The notes: generated by a model from the letters alone, not told the origin. A DNA stretch of 64,000 bases from Gloeomargarita lithophora Alchichica-D10 (GCF_001870225.1 NZ_CP017675.1:1333531-1397530); one strand, 5' to 3'; positions 46,438-55,807 are shown, counted from the first letter of the stretch. Numbers and translations: made by a program.

Positions 46438-47094
46438 ATGATTGCCGAAACAGCAAACCTAGCACCGATGATGGCCTTACAACCCTACCTTGCCCTGCTT
46501 GCGGGGGATGTAGAGCTAAATGTGGTGGGAGAAATGAGCGATGCTTTGCTAAACACATCTTCTTTTGCATTGGCGGTGAGACATTTGCAGGCCAATGATC
46601 AATGTGCCGAGTTGATTGCCGAACGCTACATGGCAGAGGATCACGACATCGCCCATCTTTTAACTTACCCGACCGATTCCTTGGGATTTATCTATGCCCA
46701 ATCCATGCAAGCCAAGGGGTTTCGGGCAGAGGATTTGTATAAAGATGTGCCAATTTATTCTGATGCCAGCTATGTGGAAGCACGCCTCAGCCAAACCCAT
46801 GATATTTGGCATATCGTCACCGGTTTTGGGGTTTCTGAAATCGAAGAGATTGGCCTCCAAGCCTTTCATTTACCCCAATTTCCCTATCCTTTGGCGGTGT
46901 CTTTACTTTCCAGTAGTTTGATGTCCAGTTTACTGTTTGCTCCTGACCAGTTACCCGATTTGTTGTCAGCGATCCACACCGGATGGGTGATGGGAAAAAC
47001 CGCAAAATCCTGCTTTGCTCAGAAGTGGGAAGAGCGTTGGGACAAGCCTTTAGCCGAATGGCGGCACGATTTGCAGATTTCACCGCTGATCTAA
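46438..47094 (+). CDS. Coq4-family protein
   Basis: 218 residues. QTHDIWHIVTGFGVSEIEEI (~residue 120) carries the HDxxHx11E zinc motif of Coq4, recently linked to decarboxylation/hydroxylation of the quinone ring in ubiquinone synthesis. Cyanobacteria make plastoquinone, not ubiquinone, so the substrate here is unclear. C-terminal HTGWVMGKTAKSCFAQKWEE is also family-like. First gene after the TetR operators; the small membrane gene and ABC membrane gene follow on the same strand. Confidence 0.85.
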   Translation: MIAETANLAPMMALQPYLALLAGDVELNVVGEMSDALLNTSSFALAVRHLQANDQCAELIAERYMAEDHDIAHLLTYPTDSLGFIYAQSMQAKGFRAEDLYKDVPIYSDASYVEARLSQTHDIWHIVTGFGVSEIEEIGLQAFHLPQFPYPLAVSLLSSSLMSSLLFAPDQLPDLLSAIHTGWVMGKTAKSCFAQKWEERWDKPLAEWRHDLQISPLI

Positions 47095-47217
47095 TTTGTG
47101 ATTTTACCCTAGCGTTGTTGATGACTAGGATGATTCTGTATGTTTTTTCCAAGGATAGATTCATGCCTGTTTTCAGCAACGCTTTTCCCCCTCGTCCCAA
47201 TGGGAAATAGAACTACC

Positions 47218-47418
47218 ATGAAGTACCTGATTTATCTATCGCAAGTTGCGAATAAAGTGGCGATTGATTTTGAATTATGGGCAGTTTATGAATCTAGCCT
47301 AATTGAGGCTTTGGCTGGATTACTGATTTATCAGTTTTTGGAAGACCTCATTTTCCATATATTTAAGCAGAAGGAATATAGCAATCCCCCCCAATTGGCG
47401 TTAGCCTGCGTGCCGTAG
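47218..47418 (+). CDS. Small membrane-associated protein, 3' end altered by an element
   Basis: ATG 47218 opens MKYLIYLSQVANKVAIDFEL. Residues ~27-50 (ALAGLLIYQFLEDLIFHIF) form one amphipathic or membrane helix. The frame today ends at 47416-47418 inside an A-type element. Removing the element plus one TA makes the codon after KQKE a TAG, so the natural protein would be about 53 residues and the insertion extended it by about 13 (YSNPPQLALACVP). Family unknown; spacing suggests an operon with the ABC gene. Confidence 0.55.
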   Translation: MKYLIYLSQVANKVAIDFELWAVYESSLIEALAGLLIYQFLEDLIFHIFKQKEYSNPPQLALACVP

Positions 47419-47496
47419 GCATACAAATATTCAGAAGAACCAACAACGGGGGCGGCGCCCCTGCGACCGCTATTCTAAACCCAATTAGGATTGCTA
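47379..47496. mobile_element. A-type miniature element (118 bp)
   Basis: TAGCAATCCCCCCAATTGGC to CCCAATTAGGATTGCTA with TA at 47377-47378 and 47497-47498. It lies in the stop codon of the small gene and eight bases before the ABC start. Confidence 0.85.
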
Positions 47497-47504
47497 TAGA
47501 TGCT

Positions 47505-48447
47505 ATGGTTCGTTTGCTTAGTAGAATTTTTAACACGAACTATCCATCTTTGCTTGTCACCTATGGACTAACATTACTAGAAAATATCCTGGAATTGCTT
47601 TATCCTCTGCTAATTGGACGGGCAATTGATGATCTACTCCAGGAAAAATACATGGGCATTATTTCTTTGGCTAGTTTGTGGCTTCTTCACACGGGCATCG
47701 AAGTGGCTAGGAATATTTTTGACACGATTACATTTACCAGAATTTACAATAATTTAGTAGTCTCCGTCGTTTTAGATCAGCATCGAAAAGGAGTTGCATC
47801 TTCACAAATTGCCGCCCGCTCGGCATTGTCTAGGGAATTTGTAGATTTCTTTGAGCAAGATGTTCCTAATTTAGTGACTTCTATATTTGGTTTAATTGGG
47901 TCGTTGGTTATGCTTTTATTGTTTGACTTACGGATAGTCGGCTATTGTCTGCTGATAATTATTCTTATTACTTTGATGCAAAAATTTTTTATTAAAAAAT
48001 ATCTTGGTTTTAACTATAGCTAAACACGCAAAGGTTGACATATATGGGTCGCAGGGCGCAGCCCCGCATTGGTTCCCCAGCATCTTGCGGCGACAACCTT
48101 ACCCTACTTAGCTATATCTACTCAATAATCAGTTAGAAAAGGAAGTGGAAATCCTAACAAAAGGCAATCCAGGATCAATAAATAAACACTACAAAGTTTT
48201 AGCTGACAACCGCATCAAATTATCTAATATGACTGCGCTCAACTCCAGTGTAACAGAGCTGTTCATTATTCTAATGTTTATGATAATTCTTTTGCGGACA
48301 AGATTCTTAAATCTGCACACGGGGGATGTCTATGCAGTCATTGCTTACGCTTGGAACTATCGCCAATCATTAGATATATTACCGGTCAGTATTCAGCAAC
48401 TCAGCCGCTTAAAAGATATTGGCAAAAGATTGAGAGTTAATGAATAA
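47505..48447 (+). pseudogene. ABC transporter membrane domain, split by a B-type element
   Basis: The first part (172 codons) has membrane segments NYPSLLVTYGLTLLENILEL, ISLASLWLLHTGIEVA and LVMLLLFDLRIVGYCLLIII, ending LGFNYS* inside the element (48017-48114). With the element and one TA removed the frame continues LGFNYLLNNQLEKEVEILTK to the stop at 48445-48447 (about 281 residues), giving LFIILMFMIILLRTRF and LHTGDVYAVIAYAWNYRQSL. This is a six-helix ABC membrane subunit without an ATPase domain. It is probably inactive unless the element is lost. An intact ATPase partner is not adjacent. Confidence 0.8.
48017..48114. mobile_element. B-type miniature element (98 bp) in the ABC membrane gene
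   Basis: TAGCTAAACACGCAAAGGTT to CCTTACCCTACTTAGCTA with TA at 48015-48016 and 48115-48116. It is reverse-oriented relative to the copies at 33640 and 38220. Confidence 0.87.
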
Positions 48448-48504
48448 TGTGTCTTTCAAGAATCATATTACATATTCGCCCCTCAAGTAGTCCCCATTTT
48501 GTAT

Positions 48505-49053
48505 TCAACCTTGCCCCCGCCGTTGACCGTACATCACCCGCAGGATGCTGGCCGGGTCAATCCACCCGCCGTCGTACTTCAAGCCCCAATGCAAGTGCGG
48601 CCCCGTGGTACGCCCGGTCATCCCCACCCGTCCCACCCGGGCGCCCGTCGCCACCCATTGCCCCTCCCGGATCACCAGACCACTGCCGGGGTCATCTAAA
48701 TAATTTACCCCTTTCACCGCCACCGCCCGCCCCCGCAAATGACAGTAAATATGCCGCCACTGCCCGGAAGCGATGATTAACGTTGTACCGCACCGACCAT
48801 CTTGACTGACCTGCACCACCTGACCCACCCACCAGTTGCGGATGTAACTACCCTCCGGGGCGGCAATGTCCAGCCCGTAGTGAAAATCCTCCCCCCGTGG
48901 ACCAAAGGGCGACGTATAACTGACAAACTGCTCCACCGGAAAGGAAGCCTGATGCCAAGCCCCGGTTGCCACCTTTTGGGGCTGACTCGCTCCCGGCCAA
49001 CCCACTACCCCCGCTGTCACCAGCAGGCCAATCATGCCACGCCACCACCGCAT
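48505..49053 (-). CDS. M23-family metallopeptidase
   Basis: 182 residues from ATG 49053 (MRWWRGMIGLLVTAGVVGWP, signal peptide). FHYGLDIAAPEGSYIRNWWV and TTGPHLHWGLKYDGGWIDPA carry the zinc-binding residues. It parallels the C-terminal half of the AMIN-M23 protein at 9640-11001 almost motif for motif, including the YTSPFGPR approach segment, so it is a paralogue lacking AMIN modules. Exported peptidoglycan hydrolase. An ATG 30 bases upstream is also in frame. Confidence 0.88.
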   Translation of the reverse strand: MRWWRGMIGLLVTAGVVGWPGASQPQKVATGAWHQASFPVEQFVSYTSPFGPRGEDFHYGLDIAAPEGSYIRNWWVGQVVQVSQDGRCGTTLIIASGQWRHIYCHLRGRAVAVKGVNYLDDPGSGLVIREGQWVATGARVGRVGMTGRTTGPHLHWGLKYDGGWIDPASILRVMYGQRRGQG

Positions 49054-49242
49054 GAAAAACACATCCTGGATTTTCCAGGACACCCCTAAATTGTTGACAC
49101 CAACCAGAAGATCGCCGCAAAAAACCAGTCAGGAGAATGGAAGACGCAGGAAAAACCCTACGCTCATCGCTTCTCAACACAATGGGAGCCTCGCCCAAAA
49201 CTATACCGCAGGACGGGCTGAAATTCAATGGGATAAAGGAAA

Positions 49243-49932
49243 TTAAGCCGGTACCAACTCCGGGCGCCGGGAATGGCGAATCCCCTCGATGGCCGTGCGA
49301 TAATCCGGGGCTTTGAACACCGCCGAACCCGCCACAATCGCATTGGCACCCGCTTCCAGGACTTGCCAGGTATTGTTCGCTTTCAAACCCCCATCCACCT
49401 CGATCCAGGGGTCAAGCCCCCGTTCGTCACACATTTGCCGCAGTTGGCGGACTTTGGGCACCATCTGGGGAATAAAACCCTGGCCGCCAAACCCCGGATT
49501 GACGCTCATAATCAGCACCAAATCCACCACATCCAACACATAGCTAATTAAATCTAAAGAACTGGCCGGGTTCAACACCACCCCCGCCTGCTTACCCAGT
49601 TCTTTGATTTGGTTCAACGCCCGGTGCAGGTGAATCGTGGCACTGCTTTCGGCATGAACGGAAATTATATCCGCCCCCGCCTTGGCAAAATCCGCCACAT
49701 ACCGTTCCGGCTCCACAATCATCAGATGCACATCCAGGGGTTTGGCCGTCACCGGGCGCAGGGCTTCGACGATCAATGGCCCGATGGTGATATTGGGGAC
49801 AAACCGGCCATCCATCACATCCACATGAATCCAATCCGCCCCGGCATGATCCACCGCCTGCACCTCCGCCCCCAAGCGACTGAAATCCGCCGATAGGATA
49901 GACGGCGAAATGACCACGGATTTTTTTGCCAT
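49243..49932 (-). CDS. rpe: Ribulose-phosphate 3-epimerase
   Basis: 229 residues, a TIM barrel. [40 protein letters not shown] and [14 protein letters not shown] hold the metal site; [11 protein letters not shown] and [20 protein letters not shown] follow. It interconverts ribulose-5-P and xylulose-5-P in the Calvin cycle and pentose phosphate path. Divergent from the R3H ATPase gene. Confidence 0.97.
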   Translation of the reverse strand: MAKKSVVISPSILSADFSRLGAEVQAVDHAGADWIHVDVMDGRFVPNITIGPLIVEALRPVTAKPLDVHLMIVEPERYVADFAKAGADIISVHAESSATIHLHRALNQIKELGKQAGVVLNPASSLDLISYVLDVVDLVLIMSVNPGFGGQGFIPQMVPKVRQLRQMCDERGLDPWIEVDGGLKANNTWQVLEAGANAIVAGSAVFKAPDYRTAIEGIRHSRRPELVPA

Positions 49933-50126
49933 ACCCTCTGCCCCAATGGTTACCCCTCCAGTGTAGTGAAAGATAGAGCAAATCTAAAGTTTTTCCCCGC
50001 CGGTTGCCCCTGGGGATCAGGGGATTCCCCATCCGTTTGGGCGATGGCTGGCCTGGGGTGGAGGGAGAAACCGGGGCAAAAATTTTGGGTCACGCCCTGG
50101 TCGAAATTCCGCCAATAGTGCTAAAT

Positions 50127-51863
50127 ATGATAAGTAATACTGACCAGCTCACCCGTGGGTGCGAAGGCATGGTTCATTCCCCCGCCCATCCCGAACATTT
50201 GACCGTTACCGACGACCTGGAACAATTACTGGTCATTATTCCGCCCCCGATTCGCCAGCCCCTGGAACAGCACCCCCAACTCCAGCAGATTATCGAAATT
50301 GTCTTGGATTTGGGGCGACAACCGGAAGCGCGGTTCCCGGAACACACGGAATACCTGCACCCCGACCCGGTGACCCAGCAGGATTTGGACTACGCCATCG
50401 CCCAGGTGGGGGAATTTAGCGGCGACAACCGGGCAGGCATTGAGCGCACCCTGCACCGGATCAGCGGCATCCGCAACCGGCAAGGAAAAATCATTGGCCT
50501 CACCTGTCGGGTGGGGCGGGCGGTATTTGGCACCGTGAGTTTGATCCGGGATTTGGTGGAAACCGGCCAGTCCATTCTTTTGCTGGGGCGACCGGGGGTG
50601 GGCAAAACCACCGCCCTGCGGGAAATTGCCCGGGTGTTGGCCGATGACCTGCACAAACGGGTGGTGATCATTGACACCTCCAACGAAATCGCTGGCGATG
50701 GAGACATTCCCCACCCCGCCATTGGCCGTGCCCGCCGGATGCAGGTCGCCCGCCCCGAACTCCAGCATCAGGTGATGATCGAAGCGGTGGAGAATCACAT
50801 GCCCGAAGCGATCATTATTGACGAAATTGGCACGGAACTCGAAGCCCTGGCCGCCCGCACCATCGCCGAACGGGGGGTGCAATTGATCGGCACAGCCCAC
50901 GGCAATCAGATTGAAAACCTGATGAAAAACCCCACCCTGGCCGATTTAATTGGCGGCATCCAGGCGGTGACCCTGGGGGATGACGAAGCCCGCCGCCGGG
51001 GTACCCAAAAAACCGTTTTGGAGCGTAAAGCCCCCCCCACCTTTACCATCGCCGTGGAAATGCAGGAACGGTATCGCTGGGTGATCCACGAGCAGGTGGC
51101 CGATACGGTGGACAACCTCCTGCGGGGACGCAAAGGAGCCACCCAACTGCGTACCCTGGGGGAAGGGGGGCAGGTGCTCACCACCCACGAACTGCCCGCC
51201 CCCGAACCCCAGCCCCCCACCCAACTGCGGCGGTGGCGGCGGGCGGGACGCATGGTAGCCCTCCCCGAAAACTCCGAAGCCGGGGAAGAATTTGCCCAAC
51301 TGCTCGACCACGCCATCAACGAAGACCCCCTGCCTTTTGAGGGCTATTTGCAACGGGAGGGGGACGACCCGGTGCATCTTTACCCCTACGGCGTGAGCTT
51401 GGAATTGCTCAACCAGGTGGTGATGGCCTTGGATTTGCCGGTTATTTTGGTGCGGGACATTGACCAGGCGGATGTCCTGCTCACCCCCCGGGTACAGGCG
51501 CGGCAAAACCCCAAGGTGCGCCAGATGGCCAAGTCCCGGCAAATACCCGTTTACACCGTCAAAGGCAATACCCTGCCCCACATCACCCGCGCCCTGCGGC
51601 GGTTACTGCGCCTGGATGAGGGGGAACCGGGGGAGGACTGGCCGCTACTCACCCAGGGACGGGAGGAGGACGAGGTGGAAGCCTTAGAAGAAGCCCGCCT
51701 CGCCGTGGAGCAGATTGTCATTCCCACCGGCCAACCCGTGGAACTGCTGCCCCGCCCCCCCGCCATCCGCAAAATGCAACACGAACTGGTGGAGCATTAC
51801 CGCCTGCGTTCCGACAGCTTTGGGGAAGAACCCAACCGCCGTCTCCGTATTTTCCCGGCCTAA
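50127..51863 (+). CDS. R3H-domain AAA ATPase (Ycf45/SpoIIIAA-like)
   Basis: 578 residues from ATG 50127 (MISNTDQLTRG); MVHSPAHP at 50169 is an alternative. The ATPase core (~125-300) has Walker A SILLLGRPGVGKTTALREIA, Walker B EAIIIDEIGTELEALAARTI and TAHGNQIENLMKNPTLADLI. The C-terminal ~90 residues (IRKMQHELVEHYRLRSDSFG) form an R3H single-strand nucleic-acid-binding domain. The family is shared by plastids (ycf45) and cyanobacteria; its role is not settled. Confidence 0.92.
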   Translation: MISNTDQLTRGCEGMVHSPAHPEHLTVTDDLEQLLVIIPPPIRQPLEQHPQLQQIIEIVLDLGRQPEARFPEHTEYLHPDPVTQQDLDYAIAQVGEFSGDNRAGIERTLHRISGIRNRQGKIIGLTCRVGRAVFGTVSLIRDLVETGQSILLLGRPGVGKTTALREIARVLADDLHKRVVIIDTSNEIAGDGDIPHPAIGRARRMQVARPELQHQVMIEAVENHMPEAIIIDEIGTELEALAARTIAERGVQLIGTAHGNQIENLMKNPTLADLIGGIQAVTLGDDEARRRGTQKTVLERKAPPTFTIAVEMQERYRWVIHEQVADTVDNLLRGRKGATQLRTLGEGGQVLTTHELPAPEPQPPTQLRRWRRAGRMVALPENSEAGEEFAQLLDHAINEDPLPFEGYLQREGDDPVHLYPYGVSLELLNQVVMALDLPVILVRDIDQADVLLTPRVQARQNPKVRQMAKSRQIPVYTVKGNTLPHITRALRRLLRLDEGEPGEDWPLLTQGREEDEVEALEEARLAVEQIVIPTGQPVELLPRPPAIRKMQHELVEHYRLRSDSFGEEPNRRLRIFPA

Positions 51864-51903
51864 ATTCGGGTATGATATGACCTGGTAACCATTGGGGACG
51901 CTC

Positions 51904-52044
51904 ATGGCCGACTCAGAATCCCGGCAAAGGCAAATTCAGGAACACCTGCGCCGCACCACGGACATCAACCTTCAACGCACGGCCAGCGACCGAGATGCCC
52001 GCAAACAAAAGGTGTTTGAGCATATCCAGCACAGCTTAGGTTAG
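51904..52044 (+). CDS. 46-residue protein of unknown function
   Basis: ATG 51904 to TAG 52044: MADSESRQRQIQEHLRRTTD followed by INLQRTASDRDARKQKVFEH and IQHSLG. Highly charged and helical. It lies 41 bases after the ATPase gene and 5 bases before cutA on the same strand, with coding-like composition, so it is likely real and co-transcribed. Family not recognised. Confidence 0.6.
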   Translation: MADSESRQRQIQEHLRRTTDINLQRTASDRDARKQKVFEHIQHSLG

Positions 52045-52048
52045 GGCG

Positions 52049-52363
52049 ATGGCGGAAGCACTGATTGTCCTGGTCACGGTGGGGGAGCGGAGCGAGGCGG
52101 ATAACATCGCCCAGGCGTTGGTGGGGGAAAAGCTGGCCGCCTGCGTGGGGATCATGCCGATTGAGTCCGTTTACCTGTGGGAGGGGGAGTGGGAAAACCA
52201 GGTGGAATTTCAACTGGTGATCAAGACTGTAAAAAGCCGTTATCCCCAGGTGGAAGCCAAGATATTGGAACATCACACCTACGAAATTCCCGAAATTATT
52301 GCCCTGCCCGTGGTAGCCGCCTCGGAACGCTACTTAAATTGGGTTATCCAACAAACCGGTTAA
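52049..52363 (+). CDS. cutA: Divalent-cation tolerance protein CutA
   Basis: 104 residues. ALIVLVTVGERSEADNIAQA, LAACVGIMPIESVYLWEGEW and HTYEIPEIIALPVVAASERY are diagnostic of the trimeric CutA1 family, PII-like in fold. Long linked to copper tolerance in E. coli, but the role in cyanobacteria is uncertain. Five-base spacing from the gene before. Confidence 0.95.
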   Translation: MAEALIVLVTVGERSEADNIAQALVGEKLAACVGIMPIESVYLWEGEWENQVEFQLVIKTVKSRYPQVEAKILEHHTYEIPEIIALPVVAASERYLNWVIQQTG

Positions 52364-52369
52364 CGCCCC

Positions 52370-53140
52370 ATGATTAAATTTGGGTTAAAAATTGGCTTGA
52401 CCGGCATCCTGGCCTTGGGCTTAACTGGCTGTGGATTGCTCGACACAATCCGGGGCTACGTCCGTTCCCAGCCTCAGGAACAAGCCATCGAAACGCCGAC
52501 CGCCTTTGTCCCCACCGGAACAGAAGCCATTCCGCCCCAATTTGCCTTTGTGGGGGAATTTGACGATACCGGTCTGGCACCCGCCGCTGTCCCTGACCCA
52601 CAAAATAAAGACCGCAGGCTGTGGGGCTTTATCAACACCCAGGGGGAAATGGTGATCGCCCCCCAGTTTCAGTGCGAATACGGGGAAGATGAAATTCCCT
52701 GCGGCCCTTTTGTGGACGGCATTGCCCGGGTGGTACGGGAGCGCAAAACCGGGGATAAACCGGAAGATAGCATCATAGAATTTGGGTTTATCAACCGCAC
52801 GGGCACCTTTATTGCCCCGCCCCAATTTATCTACGCCAACGACTTCAGCGATGGACTAGCGGCAGTGACCGTGGGCAAAGACTTTCAGGCCGCCAAGGTG
52901 GGGTATCTCAATGCCCAGGGAGAACTGGCGATCCAACCCCAATTTCTCTCGGCGGGGAGTTTCCAGCAGGGCTATGCCCCAGCGTGCCAAGGGCCGGACT
53001 ACGAACGGGCGAAATGCGGGGTGATTGACAAAACCGGCAAGTTTGTGGTACCCCCCAAATACGATTGGATTGACATGAATGGCTACCAGAATGGCCTCCT
53101 CAAGGTGATGCTGAATGAAAAGTGGGGCTTTATCCGTTAA
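52370..53140 (+). CDS. WG-repeat lipoprotein
   Basis: 256 residues. The N-terminus GILALGLTGCGLLDTI has a lipobox (LTGC), so the protein is a lipid-anchored exported one. At least four WG-type repeats follow (LWGFINTQGEMVIAPQFQ, FGFINRTGTFIAPPQFI, VGYLNAQGELAIQPQFL, CGVIDKTGKFVVPPKYD) ending KWGFIR, which form a beta-propeller-like or solenoid surface. Binding partner unknown. Follows cutA by six bases, so probably co-transcribed. Confidence 0.88.
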   Translation: MIKFGLKIGLTGILALGLTGCGLLDTIRGYVRSQPQEQAIETPTAFVPTGTEAIPPQFAFVGEFDDTGLAPAAVPDPQNKDRRLWGFINTQGEMVIAPQFQCEYGEDEIPCGPFVDGIARVVRERKTGDKPEDSIIEFGFINRTGTFIAPPQFIYANDFSDGLAAVTVGKDFQAAKVGYLNAQGELAIQPQFLSAGSFQQGYAPACQGPDYERAKCGVIDKTGKFVVPPKYDWIDMNGYQNGLLKVMLNEKWGFIR

Positions 53141-53216
53141 TATGCCCCCTATACATTTCCATTTTGTACTGCTAAGCTAAAAGATAAATTGGCCTTTGTG
53201 TGGGGAGTGGTCAGCA

Positions 53217-53657
53217 ATGAAACGCATAAAATACGGGATTTTGGTAGCGGTTGGAATGCTGGGTACAGTTCTATCTGTACCGCCAATGTACGCTCAAGCC
53301 GAACGTTCGATTGAGTATCAATTAGCCCTATTGGGCAATGAACAACCCACCCAGGCGGTAGCTTCCGCCAATTCCGTTTCCCGGTTTCGCACGGTTTTGG
53401 ATGAACTGTCCCTAAGTTATCGCCAATCCCGGGAAGAGATGGGCTATAGCACCATTGCCATGTGGAAAAAACTCCAGGAGCAAAAAGTCACCGCCAATTT
53501 GATGGAAATGCTGGACGGCATGAACCTGGTCGCCAGTGGAGAAGCGGGCAAACAGGATTTTATGCGGAATATGACCCTCTATTATGCGCTCCGTAGCCGG
53601 GGAATGTCCCACAAACAAACCCTGCGCCAGATGCTCCTGCTCACGGCTACCAAGTAA
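53217..53657 (+). CDS. Secreted protein of unknown function
   Basis: 146 residues from ATG 53217 (MKRIKYGILVAVGMLGTVLS, signal peptide ending MYAQA). A GGGGAGTGG ribosome site is 8 to 16 bases upstream. The mature part is helical (LDELSLSYRQSREEMGYSTI, YYALRSRGMSHKQTLRQMLL). No recognised domain; the pattern is consistent with a small periplasmic helical protein. Confidence 0.68.
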   Translation: MKRIKYGILVAVGMLGTVLSVPPMYAQAERSIEYQLALLGNEQPTQAVASANSVSRFRTVLDELSLSYRQSREEMGYSTIAMWKKLQEQKVTANLMEMLDGMNLVASGEAGKQDFMRNMTLYYALRSRGMSHKQTLRQMLLLTATK

Positions 53658-53669
53658 TTAGGGATTTAC

Positions 53670-54758
53670 TTAATAGCGATAGATGGCGGCCAACCCGCTG
53701 GTAGTGGGCATCCGTTCCCCTGGCACCACCACCACATCGCCCCCCATTTTTAGCACCCATTCCGCCAGGTCATCCAACTGGTCATCAATGGTGGGGTCAC
53801 TCAGGTCAGCCGCCTGGATCGCCCCGGTAGTGGGGTCAATCCGCCCCGGCATCACCTGGTCGCTGTCAATGAGCAGGGTGCCAATCCGCCCCGCCACCGC
53901 CGCCCGTGCCGCCTCCGCCAAATCCCCCGTGCCCTGCTCCCGTGCCAGTGCCGTGCCAAAATGTTCCCGCAGTTGCGCCAGCCGCGCCAGGTAGTAGGAC
54001 TCCATCACCGCCCAAGACCGTTGGCGCAGGGTTTCCGTATCCAGGGCAAAGGGGTCGCCCACCAGGGTTTCTGGCAGTAGATGGGGGTTTTTCGCCCCAC
54101 TCCGAAACGGGGTCACATTTTCGGGCAAGGCCGCCAACAGCATGGGCAATTCGCTGGGCTGGGAAACCGCCGCCGTCACCACCCGATCTACTTCCCGAAA
54201 ATAGGCCGCCATTCCCTCCCCGGTCACCACCTCCGCCCGGGGGTCGGAACCCGCTGGAGTCCGTACCGACCCGGTTAAACTTGGCTCAGGGATGGGGTCA
54301 AGGGCATACCGATTGCCCTCAAATAGGGCGTACTTATCCTCCGCCACCGCCAACACATGGTACCGATCCGCAGACTGACTATAGCGCAACAGCGGTTTCA
54401 GGTGAAAAGAATCCGCCACCACCACCCGTTCTGGCACCGAGCGGGGCAGTGTGAACACGTCAAACCGGCTGGGGGAAGCCAACACCGCCAACCCGTCTAG
54501 GGTCAGATGCCAAAATTCTTCGTCGTTCTGCAGTCGCTCCCAAGGCTCTAACCAGGGTTGCCGCTCCCGCCCTGAATAGGACTGCGCCAGGGACTCATCT
54601 ACCTGTTTGACCAAATTTTTGAAGCGAATTGGGTCTTGCAGATTATCCGGGTGGCTCCGATGGGTGGGGAGATAAACCGAAATACAGGGGGTTTCCAGGG
54701 GAGCCAACACCGTGGCGAGATAACGCTGGCAGGGAATGGGCATGGCATTTTTTTGCAC
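53670..54758 (-). CDS. Bacterial release-factor-like protein (baeRF family)
   Basis: 362 residues. ETPCISVYLPTHRSHPDNLQ near the N-terminus, GLAVLASPSRFDVFTLP, LKPLLRYSQSADRYHVLAVA and the C-terminal GTLLIDSDQV with GGDVVVVPGERMPTTSGLAAIYRY-like end (GLAAIYRY) follow the bacterial archaeo-eukaryotic eRF1-like (baeRF) family. Members are predicted to act on stalled ribosomes or peptidyl-tRNA; direct function is unproven. A start at MPIPCQRY (54743) is possible. Confidence 0.78.
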   Translation of the reverse strand: MQKNAMPIPCQRYLATVLAPLETPCISVYLPTHRSHPDNLQDPIRFKNLVKQVDESLAQSYSGRERQPWLEPWERLQNDEEFWHLTLDGLAVLASPSRFDVFTLPRSVPERVVVADSFHLKPLLRYSQSADRYHVLAVAEDKYALFEGNRYALDPIPEPSLTGSVRTPAGSDPRAEVVTGEGMAAYFREVDRVVTAAVSQPSELPMLLAALPENVTPFRSGAKNPHLLPETLVGDPFALDTETLRQRSWAVMESYYLARLAQLREHFGTALAREQGTGDLAEAARAAVAGRIGTLLIDSDQVMPGRIDPTTGAIQAADLSDPTIDDQLDDLAEWVLKMGGDVVVVPGERMPTTSGLAAIYRY

Positions 54759-54858
54759 ATCACAATCATCTTACCCCCTGGATAGCCTCCGAACCATCTT
54801 GCTAAATCATAGTCGTTATGAGTATGATTAAAACAGAGTCGAATACCAAAGGTACGGG

Positions 54859-55119
54859 ATGCAGATCATGGAGTTGCCTTTAGCCCAGATTCGGCGGCCA
54901 TTGCCCCGGCGCACTGACCCGGCAAAAGTCAGGCAGTTGATGGCTTCCATCAGTACAATTGGGCAGCAGGAACCGATCGAGGTGCTGGAGGTGAATGGCC
55001 AGTACTACGGGTTTTCCGGGTGTCATCGTTACGAAGCCCTGCAACGGCTGGAGCGTCCTACCATTCGCTGTCGGGTGCGGCGGGCGACCCCGGAGGTACT
55101 GCGGCTCCATCTGGCCTGA
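54859..55119 (+). CDS. srx: Sulfiredoxin
   Basis: 86 residues. QYYGFSGCHRYEALQRLERP contains the FSGCHR active site whose Cys attacks the sulfinic acid of over-oxidised 2-Cys peroxiredoxin; IGQQEPIEVL and IRCRVRRATPEVLRLHL complete the ParB-like fold. An alternative ATG (54868, MELPLAQI) is in frame. The dps-like gene follows 71 bases downstream, so this is an oxidative-stress pair. Confidence 0.9.
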   Translation: MQIMELPLAQIRRPLPRRTDPAKVRQLMASISTIGQQEPIEVLEVNGQYYGFSGCHRYEALQRLERPTIRCRVRRATPEVLRLHLA

Positions 55120-55190
55120 TACCATCGAGAGAGAAGCCCACAGGTGTTTGTCGGAACGGTTGTTTATTTTATTTAAGGAGTACCCAAACC

Positions 55191-55691
55191 ATGCCTACCC
55201 AAGTAAAGCCTGCACTATACCCAACCCGGTTGGATTTGCCCACCGAGGTGCGGGTGCCGGTGATTGAGATTTTGAACCAAGCCCTGGCGCATACCTTTGA
55301 CCTGTACAGCCAGACCAAGCAAGCCCATTGGAATGTGAAAGGGTCGGATTTTTTTGCCCTGCACGAATTGTTTGATGCCATGAGCGGCGAATTGCTGGCC
55401 TACGTGGATGATTTGGCCGAGCGGGTGACGGCTTTGGCCGGGGTTGCCCTGGGGACGTTACGGACGGCGGCGCAGGCATCCCATTTGCCCGCATATCCCC
55501 TGGATGCGGTCACGGGTAAAGACCATCTGATTGCCCTGGCGGACCGCTACGCCCAGTATGCCAAGCTCGTGCGGCAGGCCATTGACCAGACCGCTGCCCT
55601 GGGGGATGCGGATACGGCGGATTTGTTCACCGGCATTTCCCGCACGGCGGACAAACGGCTCTGGTTTTTGGAATCCCATTTGCACGGTTAA
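55191..55691 (+). CDS. dps: Dps-family ferritin-like protein
   Basis: 166 residues from ATG 55191, with TAAGGAGTA nine to seventeen bases upstream. SQTKQAHWNVKGSDFFALHE has the inter-subunit ferroxidase His/Asp, and ELFDAMSGELLAYVDDLAER continues it. Dps forms a 12-subunit shell that oxidises Fe(II) with peroxide and protects DNA. Shares the strand with srx. Confidence 0.93.
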   Translation: MPTQVKPALYPTRLDLPTEVRVPVIEILNQALAHTFDLYSQTKQAHWNVKGSDFFALHELFDAMSGELLAYVDDLAERVTALAGVALGTLRTAAQASHLPAYPLDAVTGKDHLIALADRYAQYAKLVRQAIDQTAALGDADTADLFTGISRTADKRLWFLESHLHG

Positions 55692-55807
55692 ATTCAGCCA
55701 GCGGGTTATCCAGGGTGGGTCGCCCGTTGGTTGGGGGGTGGCACCGTTAAGCGTTATAAGAAAAGTAACCCTTGTACGCAAAATGCCGACCACAAATGCA
55801 GACCACC

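Noticed and set aside
48447-48776. Plus-strand open frame after the ABC membrane gene
   Set aside because: Antisense shadow of the M23 peptidase gene, rich in Pro/Arg as expected for reverse reading of GC-rich coding DNA.
53217-53657. Antisense ORF 53412-53618 within the secreted protein gene
   Set aside because: No ribosome site and composition of a shadow frame.
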